Positions 25,801 to 36,765 of a stretch of DNA of 64,000 bases are shown here, in pieces. The stretch spans positions 60,247 through 124,246 of the forward strand of contig CAJNOI010000070.1 in the NCBI GenBank assembly GCA_905250115.1. The letters are read 5' to 3'. Below the pieces are notes generated by a model. The model did not search any database and was not told where the DNA came from. It saw only the letters and a list, made by a program, of their open reading frames with translations. This stretch comes from Adineta steineri (lineage: Eukaryota > Rotifera > Eurotatoria > Adinetida > Adinetidae). Both the position numbers and the translations under genes were made by a program. Position 1 is the stretch's first letter, and each line of letters starts with the position of its first letter.

Positions 25801-28800
25801 TGAGAAAAGAGCCGTTCCGGTTCGGTTTCGGTTTGGTTTTCGGTTCCATTTTTTTGGAACCGCCGTACCCTAGTAGACGCCGCCCTGTCCATTTTCAAAA
25901 TACTATATAATATATATATGAAAAAGTCGCTTTTTCAAAAATTAGGGGTGGGCGGCATCCACTCATGTCATAACCTGGTTGCGCCACTAATATATATTGA
26001 TTTAAATTCACTCAATATTAATTTTTTATTTAAGTTTACTGATGATGATAATAATTCGGATGAAAAAAGTTTCAAATTAAAAAATAAAGAAACGCTTCGT
26101 TTAACAATACCAGCAGAAAGATTATCTGCAACTCATCTTCCAGCTATTGCTGAACAAGTTGCTAAAAGAAAACAACAATTTCAAGTTCATGTGAGAGAGA
26201 TAATTTATCTTTTGTTTAAGTTTATTTTTTTTGATGAATTTAGATCAGTGAAAAAGATTTAATAATCGATATTAATCAAACATGGAGAAGAGTTTATGAA
26301 ATAAGTGATTCATTAATTCCAAATTGGCCAATTCAAATACTTTGTGATTCACATCTTTATGAAGAAAGACGAAGAGTTATTCTTAGTTCGATTATTAAAG
26401 TATTTGAAAAAAAAAATTAAATTTATCGCTTTATTTTATTTTATTAAAGGTCTCCAATCGAACATTAATGCCATTAATTATATTAGATGCTGATTCTATT
26501 GAAACAAATAAATTTAATCGTATTATCAAAATTGATGTTAATGAAGAATATTATCTTCCAATTCAACTTCTTTACTTAAGAGCAACTCCACGTCTCTGTT
26601 TTGCTATTCAAGAGTAAGTTTTTGAAAAAGTCTTAAAACAAGCTTAGTAGTTTAGATCACATCAATAAGAAAGATTAGGGTGAGGATACAAACGAAATTA
26701 TGCGACGAGAGGGTCATGTTTTTATTTGTATAGATAGAAAATGTGCTTATAAAAGAGATTTTTATTTTGATATTTAGAGATGATTCCGATGGTGAAATAA
26801 ATGATTTTATTTCATTTGATTGGGCTAATGAATCCTCGGCTGATAGAGTTTTGAAATTAAATGATGGACGACAAGCTCATTATGTTGTATGTTTTTGATT
26901 ATTTTAAAATTTTTAACAAAAGAACATATTTTTTTATAAAGGTATACAAAGAAGAAATCGAAGCATATTCAGAAAATACAGATGAACCAACTCGAAAATC
27001 ATTTAATATATATGTTAAATTAGCTCTTCATTTAATTAATCTTCTACCAATTCCAATTCAATGTTCAATTGATGTTTGTTTTTCATTTGATTAGAATTTT
27101 TTTTAAACTTCATTATTTTTATATCTAATAGAATATTGAAAGTACACAACTTAAACCAAGTGAATTATATCATAGTACACAAGGAAATAAAAAATCGATT
27201 CTTATATTTACAGTATGTTCTTTTAAATATTTTTTGAGATTGAAATAGTAATCTTTCTTTCTTTGAATAGATTCCATTATATAATAATTCATCATGGACA
27301 TCAGAACCTATTGATTTAAATGTAAAAGGACATGGGATTCATAATGAACATATTATTAAATTTAATAATAATTCAACAAATGAATTTTTAGTAAGATAAA
27401 ATATTTCTATACTAAAATAAATCAAATTCATATGTATATAGAGAATGGTCTTACGTGTTGACACATATAGAGAATCATATCGTACATCATTGTATTCTCC
27501 ATATTGGATTGTTAATGCGACTGATCTCAAGTTTGAATTTAAGGTTTGTTTTATTTGTAAATAGAATGACTATAACTCAGTGGCGGATCTAGGATTTCGA
27601 AAGAGGAGAGCGATACCTGAGGAGGGAGGGGGCGATTTTGGCTAAAAGCTATTTGTTGAGTCCAATCGAAGTAGTATGAACCTATTTTTTCGTTCGGTTT
27701 TGCTGTAAAAAATCAAAAGAAATTCGGAAGGAGGGGCGATCACCCCCCACCCCGCTAAATCCACCACTGCTATAACTTCAAAGGAAAAGGTCAAAAAAAC
27801 ATTTGCCTTATAATTCTTGTGTTTAGATTGAACATGATAAAACATTTATTGACACTGTCGATCAACCATATTTTGGTTGTCCAAGGAAATTTGATAGTGA
27901 ATCAACTAAAAAAAAAGGACATATACGTTTATATAGTATAGAAGAAGATGAAAATGTTTCACAATGGTCCGAAGGTTTTTCAGTTGGTGTTATTAAAAGT
28001 ACTGGAATGACAGCATGTACAGTACATAATGATAGAACTTATATGGTAAAAATTCTTTTTATTTTATATTTCCTATATAATTTATTTACAAAAGGTTTGT
28101 ATTGATATCGTTACTTGTTCATTTGGTATGACCAAAATCATTACACTTACACCATCAACAGCTATTATCAATAATTCATCTGTATAAAATATTTTATTAT
28201 GAATCTATATATAATTTATTATTATATAAATATAGGTTGATGTTCAAATAACTGAAGATATATCTGAAATAGAAGATAATTGGAAATTAGTTCAATCTAA
28301 TCAAGTATAAAAGACAAAAAAAACGTTTTCTTTTTTAAATTTGTTTTTTTTTTTATAAAAAAAGATATTACCATATTGGCCACGTTATATTCAAGCAGGT
28401 GTTATGTATGTTCGATATAATGATAATACTACAACATCAAGTTGGTTTTCAATAAAAGATAAACATCGAACATTATTACGTATGAATGATCAAGAACGTC
28501 CAGCACTACATGTTGAAGTTACTATAAATGATTTCGATGGTTATAAAGTTATTTTTAGTGATTATAAAAATGGTGATGCACCAATTTTAATTGTTAATTC
28601 TTTAATTGATCAATCAATTGCATTTTGTCAAAAAGAAGATTTGTATATATTAATAATCTATGTATAGAATACATTTATTTTTCTTAGACGAACACAAGTT
28701 TTACCTGCGCAATACTATGTTTATTATACATGGAATGATCCATTTAAACCAAGAGAATTAGTTGTTTCTTCAAATCAACAAAATATAACTGTACAATTTA

Positions 28801-31800
28801 ATGTAAGTTTTTCGTTATTTATAGAAGAAGGATATGATTGATTATATTCATTTCAGCCTGCTTGTGGTGTTCTTGACAAAGAAAGTGATGAACCTGTTTA
28901 TTATGCAATATTTCATGATGGTCCTCAAACAGTATTAATGTTTTCTCGTGATACATCAATTATTGAATCAGTATCATATGTAAGATTTGATTTTTAAAAT
29001 CAAAAGACGAGAAAAAGAATAATAATTGTTTAGGAACCATCGATGAGTGAATCAATAAATGAATATATTCAAATAGCATTTCGTGATATTGGTATATCGA
29101 TCGTTAATGATATAACTCGTGATGATTTATTTTATATAACTATTAATCAAACAAAAGATATATGGACAGAAACAAAGAATTTTAGTCTTAAACCATTGCC
29201 GGAAAAAATTAATCATCAATTAGATCATCAGTATAAAAAATATCAAAAAGAACATGAAGATAAACAAGCTGAAAATCGATATGAACTTGATAAGAACCGC
29301 GTAAGAGTATATTAGTCTTTTCTTATTTTTTAAATGAGAATGTTTAATTAATTAAGTATGTATCATTTAACGAAAATAATGCGGAAATAAGTGATGATGA
29401 AGGTAATGTTGTTCGTATAAAACGAGAAACACTTGATGGTTTATGGATTGGCTATGCATGGTCAACAAGTAATATGGCTGTTCATTTAAGAGTTAATCAA
29501 TTACAAATTGATAATCAACTTCAAATAACAATGTTTCCAACAATTCTTTATCCAATTGTTTCAAAAGCTGCCGGAACAAATATTCGTAAGAATTTTTTTA
29601 TTTAGAAAAAAATTCAATATTTTATTTTAGCTGGAAAACCATTTATTGAATTGAGTGTTTTTAAAAATGAATCGATTCGATCAAATACAATACATATTAA
29701 GTAATTAATTCCAACACAAAATATTTCTTTATAAATATATTTATTTAGATATTTCAAATTATTAATTCAAGAATTTTTCATTTGTATTGATCAAGGTTTA
29801 ATATTAGCTATAATGGCATTTGTTAAACCTGCAAAAGTTTGAATTTATTGTATTATTAATTAAATATATTTCCAAAAAAATATTTTTTTTAGAATCCGGC
29901 AGCACCAACAATTGATATGGATTTAGATTTAAAACGTATAGATAAACCGTTGGAAACAATACTTAAAGGTGAAACAAATAAAGGTTTACAAGAAACACAA
30001 ATCTATTTTGATAATCTTCATTTATCTCCATTGAAGGTAATTCACACTTCATATATTCTCTTTCTCGCAGAGAAAAGTCTTGCAAACATAAACTATCTGC
30101 TTGTATGTCCGCGGGGTCAAAAAAACATTTCTTGAGGTATTTCGATGCAGAGACTTCAAACATGCGCCTCATTGGGTAATGTATTTTTATGGGTATCGAA
30201 ATGTTCCCCTTTTTGTAGTGCAGATAAGATTATTAACACGTCACTTCTAATATGTTCTTATCTGTGTTTACTACTGAGTAGGATGCGAGTATGTGCTAAG
30301 AGTAGGGTTTTCAATTGTTTTTCTGGTAAATGTGAAGATGATGCATTTCTACGAGAAAGAGCTAAGCGAATCTTCGGACTAGCGTTACTTGTAATATTTT
30401 AAATAGATTCATGTAAGTTTTTCAATGCATGGTGCAAAACCAAGTGAACAATTATTAGCTGAACATCCATTAGTTGATTTCTTATTACAAATGTTGAATG
30501 TTGCTGAAGTAGAAGATGTTGTTTTAAAGTATGTTTCAATTCCTTACTAACATCAAAAAAATAAATAAAAAATATTTTAGATTAAATTTTTATGAACGAA
30601 AAAATGATCGATATTCAATAGACAGATTAACAAAAGAAATTGGTGATCATTATCAAAATCAATTTTTAAAACAACTACATGTTGTTGTACTTGGTCTCGA
30701 TGTTCTTGGAAATCCCTTTGGTGTTATAAGAGGAGTTGCTCATGGTGTTGAATCATTTTTTTATGAACCATATAAAGTAAAATGAAAAGATGATTTTTAA
30801 AAATAAAAAGTTTTATTTATTAAAAAGGGTGCTATGGAAGGTCCAATTGAATTTATTGAAGGTATAGCAATCGGTACAAGATATTTATTAGGTTCAGTTG
30901 TTGGTGGTACTGCTGGTGCATTTGCAAAAGTAACTGGAGTAACAAGTAAAGCGTTAGCTACATTAACATTAGATAAAGATTATCAAAATGCACGTATACA
31001 AAGAAAAGAATTACAATCACCAACAACACCTGAACTTATTTCAGGTGGAAAAAATACTTTTAAAGTAACTTTTTTTGTCTTTACTGATTAATTATAATAC
31101 TTTTATTTTAAAATAGGATATTGTTAGAGGTGTTACAGGTGTTGTTAAAAAACCGATAAGAGGCGCAAAACTCGATGGTAGAAAAGGTTTTGTTAAAGGT
31201 TTAGGTAAAGGTTTTCTTGGTCTTGTTGGAAGACCTGCTAGTAGTGTTGCTGATTTAACAAGTACTTCATTTAAATTAATTAAAAAGTAAGATCTGTAAA
31301 ATAATAATTAAAATAAAAATTCTTTAATAATTTATTTTCTAGAGTTGCAGCACATGAAGAAGTTATTCATCGTATAAGACATCCACGTCATATTGGAAGA
31401 GATGGAATTGTTAGACCATCAACTGCTCACGAAATGTTAGGATGTTATATTTTCGATGTAAATATTACCAAAAATATACTATTACACACACCATATGAAC
31501 GAGAATTCTTACAAACTATATTTAGCCGTTTGAAATAGAAAAGAAAAATCCGACTTTAATCTTCATAGCTAACAGGGAAAAAAACTCTCGACTAATTAGA
31601 TTTGATTAGATAATTTTAGCATTATTGTAAGGACTAAATATAGGATTTTATCGGCTAATTTCCTTTGTAAGAAGTATAGAAAACAGAATATTTCCAACAT
31701 CTTTCGTTTTCATAACACATCGGAGTATCAGCGACAAGGTTATTGCAGAAGAAATAAAAACTAAAAAATCATTAGACGGAAAAACTACCATGCACTACTA

Positions 31801-32342
31801 AGATATACTTTCTTTTAGAAACTTGATGATGAAAAACATGGTCTAACGGAAAAGTATATCGCTCATATTGATTGTCCTGGTCATGTACCTGGTTGGTTAT
31901 TTGCAACTACGAAGTTAATATTTTGATTTTATTTGAAAAAACAAAATTTATCTTATTTGTGAATATTTAGACGAGTTTTATTTTTAACTGAAAAATCTCC
32001 ATCATCATCTATTTATATAATCGATTGGCATCATCATTATAAAGATATCAAAGGAACACCTACAGTTAAATTCAATCCAAATCATATTGAATTTATGTTA
32101 AGAGTAAATTATAACATTTTGATTTTTAACATTTAAATATTTAAACAACATTTTTTAGGAAATGCATCACCTTGGAATACCGAGAAGAAATAGTTTATAT
32201 ATGGTAGTTATTCCATATGATAATGTCGCAGAAGCAAGAGTATGTTTTGCACGAAATTATATTTATTTAATTAACTCGTTATTTATGTATTTAGTATATT
32301 GTTGATAAAATCACTGATACAATGAAAGCATTGGAAGTTTAA
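13829..32342 (+). CDS. VPS13: VPS13A/C-type bridge-like lipid transfer protein, 64 exons
   Basis: VPS13 proteins are rod-like bridges that move bulk phospholipids between membranes at organelle contact sites. The N-terminus (exons 13829-13928, 13981-14024, 14083-14125, 14183-14278) reads MVFAHLAAFFIDKFLGNYIE, then HIPWKYLY and IDGFFLLVAP, which is the chorein domain. I followed GT..AG introns to a stop at 32340-32342. All phases close, giving 9,738 coding bases and 3,245 residues, close to human VPS13A. The largest exon is 21100-22852. The VAB (SHR-BD) region spans about residues 2140-2750 and includes WPRYIQAGVMYVRYNDN. The C-terminal region (residues 2850-3245) has GNPFGVIRGVAHGVESFFYE, GKGFLGLVGRPASSVADLTS and a PH-like end, GHVPGWLFATTKRVLFLTE. 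No UBA domain was seen, which argues against VPS13D, and I saw no clear FFAT motif. The least certain junction is exon 5 to 6 (14462 to about 16069), across a 1.6-kb intron. Most introns are 45-70 bp; the large ones contain transposable elements. Confidence 0.93.
15435..15800. repeat. AGACTTCA-octamer palindromic element(s) in VPS13 intron 5
   Basis: The left end AGGGGGTAACAGCGGACTTC and the right end near 15606-15627 (GAAGTCTCTGTTGTTTCCCC) are inverted copies of one terminus. The interior is a degenerate array of AGACTTCA-like octamers and contains the perfect palindrome AGACTTCATGCATGAAGTCT. A second array with the same right end (GAAGTCTCTGTTGTATACCC) follows at 15665-15800, so two units or a tandem pair are present. 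No protein is encoded. A 67-bp relative sits in intron 35. Confidence 0.65.
17599..17797. mobile_element. hAT-type MITE, 199 bp, 8-bp TSD (VPS13 intron 13)
   Basis: The termini are CAGGGGTGGCGCGA and, reverse complemented from the right, CAGGGATGGCGCGA. The element is flanked by a perfect 8-bp duplication TGAATAGA at 17591-17598 and 17798-17805. CAGNG termini with 8-bp duplications are the hallmark of the hAT superfamily. The interior is G-rich without a transposase. It is the main identifiable insertion in the 779-bp intron 17271-18049. Confidence 0.88.
19907..20261. mobile_element. Foldback TIR element, about 355 bp (VPS13 intron 23)
   Basis: The left end TAGGGAGCGGCATCGGGATT is matched by the reverse complement of the right end, TAGAGTGCGGCATCGGGATT. 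The arms extend about 40 bp, to AATAGAGA. A second, internal inverted repeat around 20053-20126 (ATACCAACGGGATT ... AATCCCGTTGGTAT) makes a nested hairpin. The sequence outside both ends reads ACCCACAC, consistent with insertion at a TA inside a pre-existing CCCACA-type repeat. It has no coding capacity. Confidence 0.75.
23165..23940. mobile_element. Long-TIR foldback element, about 775 bp (VPS13 intron 27)
   Basis: Inverted arms of about 110 bp lie at 23159-23272 and 23832-23940. Matching phrases include AACTGTC, AGACCATATATT versus AGACCGAATGG..., CTACAAGTAGGAC, and GGGTTTGTGCCCATGGTG versus GGGTTTGCGCCCATGGTG. Removing the element would leave an intron of about 55 bp, the usual size in this gene. 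The interior has no transposase. The exact ends and target duplication are unclear because the flanks are A/T runs. Confidence 0.8.
25328..25394. repeat. Minimal 67-bp palindromic AGACTTCA element (VPS13 intron 35)
   Basis: The left end AGGGGGAAACAGCAGAGACT and the right end, reverse complemented, AGGGGGAAACAACAGATTTC form terminal inverted repeats. Between them is the same palindrome seen in intron 5, AGACTTCATGCATGAAGTCT. The whole unit is essentially two termini and one palindrome, and it accounts for about half of the 114-bp intron. Confidence 0.7.
25723..25990. mobile_element. TIR element TAGTGGCG..., hosting a nested element (VPS13 intron 36)
   Basis: The outer termini are TTAGTGGCGTAATCAG on the left and, reverse complemented, TTAGTGGCGCAACCAG on the right. 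A second element with its own termini lies inside. The flanks are TA-rich, so a TA duplication is possible but cannot be proven. There is no coding content, and it fills most of intron 25700-26034. Confidence 0.65.
25761..25872. mobile_element. Nested 112-bp TIR element
   Basis: The left terminus TAGAGTACGGCGGTTCCA is matched by the reverse complement of the right terminus, TAGGGTACGGCGGTTCCA. The interior is a short degenerate run of GGTTCCGGTTCGGTTT-like units. It is inserted inside the TAGTGGCG element and is therefore the younger insertion. Confidence 0.65.
27578..27769. mobile_element. hAT-type MITE, 192 bp, 8-bp TSD (VPS13 intron 44)
   Basis: The termini are CAGTGGCGGATCTAG and, reverse complemented, CAGTGGTGGATTTAG. 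The perfect 8-bp duplication CTATAACT lies at 27570-27577 and 27770-27777. As with the intron-13 element, CAG termini plus an 8-bp duplication indicate hAT. Terminal and internal sequences differ from that element, so it is a separate family. No transposase. Confidence 0.88.
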
Positions 32343-34546
32343 TATGACTTTTTATTATTAAATATGTATTCGCTGAATCTTGTATATATTACATAAACAA
32401 CTTATTTTTCATATATGAATATTTTTTATTTTTATTCTAGCAGTTTTTATTTATAATCAAGCTCAGTATTTTTTTTATTTAATTGGATTTTTGTATTTAA
32501 TAAATAATAATCTAGCCTACCGATCATGAACAAATCTTTCTAGAAATTAATTTACATTCTTAATAATAAGAGATAAAAATGACTGAGGGTATGTGTGGGT
32601 GTGAATATTATATGCAACAGTTAAAAATACATTCTTTCTACTCAATTATTTTATTTTCAACGTGTCTATCATTGATTCATTTTTAGTTAAATAACTCATA
32701 AAAGATGAAAAGTGGTCTAAAAATAAGACAGATCATTAAATTCAGTAAAATTGTGGGCTCTTTTGTTTTCTATTAATATTTTAATCTTGTTCAGTTCGAA
32801 ATATTTTTTTCATTTTATCACCTATACAAAGTTATTCTGTTCCTGCTTTCAAGAAAAAATAACCTCGATTTTATTCCATTATTTTCTTTTGAATTACGCA
32901 TAAAGTTTTCTGGCGCAGAGATATGTTTATAACAGGAAAATATAATTTATTATTAAAGAATTAATTAAGAATTGTTTGTTAGAGACAGTTTCTTTATGAT
33001 ATGGAATCGTCTAAATCATTCATTAAAAAATGTCAACGACAAACAAACTTTTTTAACATTACTTATCAAAAAAATGATTTCATGTGTGTTTGTTAATGAC
33101 AGCCTTCAGGAAATGAAATCGCCTTTGACAACGTGATTTAAATGAAAGAGTGCGACGATGAATAATGTATATATATATATACCATGCGGCATTATTTTTT
33201 TATGTCATATAGAAGATAATGCGATCTTCCTTTCTGATAAAGGTGTCCACCGGAATCACTGTTGTTTATTGGTATTAAATAATGAGTTGTTTCAAGTTTC
33301 TTTAACGCATACAACTACAGTGAGTTAAACCTATTCAGATAATATAAGCTTACTAAAGCATTTTCTAACAGCTGCTTGCGTTTTTTCAACTAATTCATTT
33401 CGTTAGATAAGTAAATTATTCACAATGAAATTAAATGTTCTTTTGAAAAATAACATCAAAATAGTTAAGGCATAAAATTGTTCGAGTTTTTATCGGTTAT
33501 ATGATTTTTCTATAGATAGTTCCCAGAATAAATAACCTATTTCTGTATAGCTGAGCACATTACATCACATCATAATTAAGAAATAATATGTTTTCATAAG
33601 TTTGCATTCTATAGTTATACTTTATAGTTTTATCTTTTCATTATTTTCTTTATATTTTTGTAGAAGAGAATGTGACAAAAACAACATTTATCTTTAGTTC
33701 ACATACATTGTTTTTATTGAAAATAGCTTAGATATACATGCTATCTTAAAAGAAAATATAGAAATTCTATATAACTGAGTTCTTTTCTTATGAAATGGTA
33801 AGTAAATCAGAGTACTAAGTTCAAGGTACGCATCTACTAAGACAATTTCTAGCGGATTATCTATGCAACTGATCTGCTACTAGGATACTCTGGTAAAATG
33901 ATCTTAATATATGTGCACCGGTATTATATCAGAAAATTTTATATTATAAAAAAAATAGATTAATAGTTTAGTCAGTCTGACATAAAATAGTATGCTACTG
34001 ATGAAATACGCCATAACACATATAATAATTAAAAATGATATTAATCTTTAGACGTTCTTTTGACATACTTGGAATAATATTTCTCTTTTTAGCCACAAGA
34101 TATTCTGAATTCAATATTTATATAAACAATATGCTCGTCTTATAAATTAAGAGAACTGTAAGAGAAAAAGATAATTTGCTACATTTATTAAACTGAGATA
34201 TTTTATACAAGTAAGCATTAGAAAATATGTGTCTTAGTCATTGATAGTCCTTTTATCGCAGAAAAAGAAACAGTCCAATTCCAAATAGATATAATAATGA
34301 GTTTGTACCGACCTCGTATAATGTAGCATTTAATCGAGTGGAGTTATTATGATCATCCGACGCTTTTTTCTTATCCTCAAAGTAATTTAATATGTGATAC
34401 TGTTGCTTTCTTTGATAAAGAAAAATGACACTGTTTCTCTATACCTACGTTCAATGAAATAAAATACATTGATATTTCTATATAAAAATTATACTTCATT
34501 GTCGCTCTCTAGAATCTCAGTCACACATTTTCAAGAACTCATTCAA
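32343..34546. other. Intergenic region between VPS13-like gene and GPCR
   Basis: About 2.2 kb of AT-rich sequence without a supported gene. AATAAA-like signals follow the VPS13 stop within about 200 bp. One arm of the TGTGGG-like repeat family lies near 32584-32605. Confidence 0.5.
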
Positions 34547-35655
34547 ATGGCATCAAACAGTACTGTTAGTAGCAGTGCATCGTTTATCATTGAGCTTCAA
34601 AATATATCCCGTTATCTTAGTTTATCATCTGGGTATTTCTTGTTTGTCACTGGTCTGGTTGGGAATTTTCTTAATATGCTTACCTTCTTTTCACTGGGTC
34701 ATTACAAACAAAATCCTTGTTCACTTTACATGCTTACTAAAGCAATGCTCGAATCAAGTGCTCTGCTCGTTGGTCTTGGTACACGTATTTTATCTGCAGG
34801 TTATCAAATTGATTGGTCACTTACTAATCGAGCCTGGTGCAAAATAAGACGTTGTTGGATTCCGACAAATAATGTTATCTCATTTAGTTTACTTGCTATG
34901 CAGTCAATCGATGTATTTCTGTGTTCTTCTCCATCTGCCACGCTGCGTCAGAAGAGCAACATCAAATATGCACGTCTTATCTTGATTGGCATTTTCATCT
35001 TTGGCTTTCTTCATTCAACACCTTTTCTTTTCTTTCAAGATATAGTCACATCAGCATCAGGAGCTACTTCATGCATTACAATAAATGCAGCTTATAATCA
35101 ATATCAAACTTATTTTCTCAATCTTTGTCTTTATGTCATTATTCCAATTGCAGTAATTTCCATATTTGGTCTACTCACTTACTACAATATACATTCGTTG
35201 AATAAACAACAACAACAACAACGACGTACACTATCTACACTCTCTCGACAAATGACACGAATGTCGATGTACAATATTGTCATTGTTATTTTGTTCGTAG
35301 CTCCCTATGGCATTATTCAATTATATGCGTTACTAACAACTAGTATTGCTAAAACATCTTCTCGGATTGCTCAAGAAAATGTAGTGTCTACATTTTCTTC
35401 GATTTACTTTTATGGTGCCTTTTCCGTAAGTTAGAAATATTCTTGATCATAAATATATATATATATTGGCTTGTTTGTACCTTTTAGAGTTCATTTTATT
35501 GTTATTGTGTATCTTCGAAACGATTCCGGGAACAGGTTTGGGCAATATTTACTAATTTATCAGTGAATATTCGAAGAGGACGAAACCAAGTACAGCCGTT
35601 CTCTATCGGCAATACTCGCTTTGCAACTGTTCAAAACCAATCCATAAGAATATAA
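34547..35655 (+). CDS. Rhodopsin-like G-protein-coupled receptor, two exons
   Basis: Exons are 34547-35425 and 35488-35655, with a 62-bp intron (TCC|GTAAGT...TTTTAG) joined in phase 0. From the ATG at 34547 the protein has 348 residues. I prefer this start over the in-frame ATG at 34469 because it opens a short extracellular N-terminus with an N-glycosylation site (MASNSTVSSS) directly before TM1 (GLVGNFLNMLTFF). TM2-3 carry a Cys (AWCKIRRCW). TM5 is LCLYVIIPIAVISIFGLL. A glutamine run then precedes the basic end of loop 3. TM6 contains FVAPYGIIQLYAL and TM7 ends FYCYCVSSKRFREQ. DRY and NPxxY are not canonical. It belongs to a different subfamily from the pair at 9866-12938. The ligand is unknown. 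Confidence 0.85.
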
Positions 35656-36765
35656 GGACATGTTGTATTCGACAATTCATTTATTCAATTAGAACTTTAC
35701 TGTTACATTTATTTGCCTTTTTTCATTGTTTCTTTCAATTTAAAAAATCAAACTATTTCTTCGTTTAATTAATTGTGAATTTCTGAGAAAAAAACTCAAT
35801 AAATCCATCTCAATCTCCTTCGTTGAGCTAGTGATTTTGATTTCTAAGAGGCACTGCACCTAAGCCAAGACCGATTGCAGCAAAACGTTGCTTAATGAAT
35901 GTCACTGATTTGGCTCATATTTTTACAGCAGTTAGGCATACGTGTTGTAGGAATAATCTGAAAATTTTAGCTTAAATGGCTAAGCTATTCCGGAGATATC
36001 TTTACCACAAGTGAGAGGAGACTGGGTATATTTGAGGGATTCTTTAGAGTGATTCTTCCGATTAAATTTTCATTTTCTCTACAATGATAATAGTAAGAAA
36101 AGAGATTTTTTTAACACAAATACTATCGACGATGGGCTATCTTATGGCAGTATTGAAAATCCTCTTTAAGGGTGTGAGTGTGGATGTGTTGAATGTGGAT
36201 GAAATCATGTATTCAACTAAGGCCCACACCTTCACCCTCAAGATATTTATTAAGCTTTCGAATCACCAAGGTAATATAGTTCTACTGACGATGTTTCTAT
36301 TTTATGGGAATGATTTAATATCACTCTTTACTTCTATATTCAGAGATCATATATAATATTTGTATTTTTATAGACAAAGACCATAATTTCATAATTCATA
36401 TCACTGTAATTCTATGGATTGAACTCACAGTCAGTTATAAGAAGATTTCTTGAGTAATCACTTTTATCTTTATTTTAAATGTATAAGCATGCAAATACAA
36501 TCACAATGACATCAAGCGCAACGAAATATAGCAAAAGACGAATGAACGCATGTATATTTATATATGATTATGGACATTCAGGATATAATATGAGAAAACA
36601 AACACAAAAAAAGATGACGACATGCAAGCGAAGATATTATATAAGAAAGAGACATGTTCTAAGATTGAACACTTATCAAAAATCAAGAAAAAGTCAATAA
36701 CATTAACAAGCTTCTTTAAAGTTTTACTCTATTAACGATAATGATCAGTAGTAAGTCTTTATATA
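35656..36765. other. Intergenic region with a TGTGGG-like hairpin
   Basis: No gene is supported. Around 35830-36050 the sequence has the feel of an old repeat fragment, but I found no ends. At 36164-36243 there is an inverted pair, CTTTAAGGGTGTGAGTGTGG against CCACACCTTCACCCTCAAG, belonging to the dispersed hairpin family described in the findings. Confidence 0.5.

Noticed and set aside
30037..30406. Possible TIR element in VPS13 intron 55
   Set aside because: Only a short CTCTTTCTCG inverted match near the ends; too weak to call an element.
34469..34546. Upstream ATG extending the second GPCR by 26 residues
   Set aside because: The extension is not signal-like, and the ATG at 34547 gives a typical short glycosylated N-terminus.
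36084..36700. Plus-strand frames after the second GPCR
   Set aside because: One spans the TGTGGG hairpin and the other is Lys/Arg/Thr-rich low-complexity sequence; no gene evidence.
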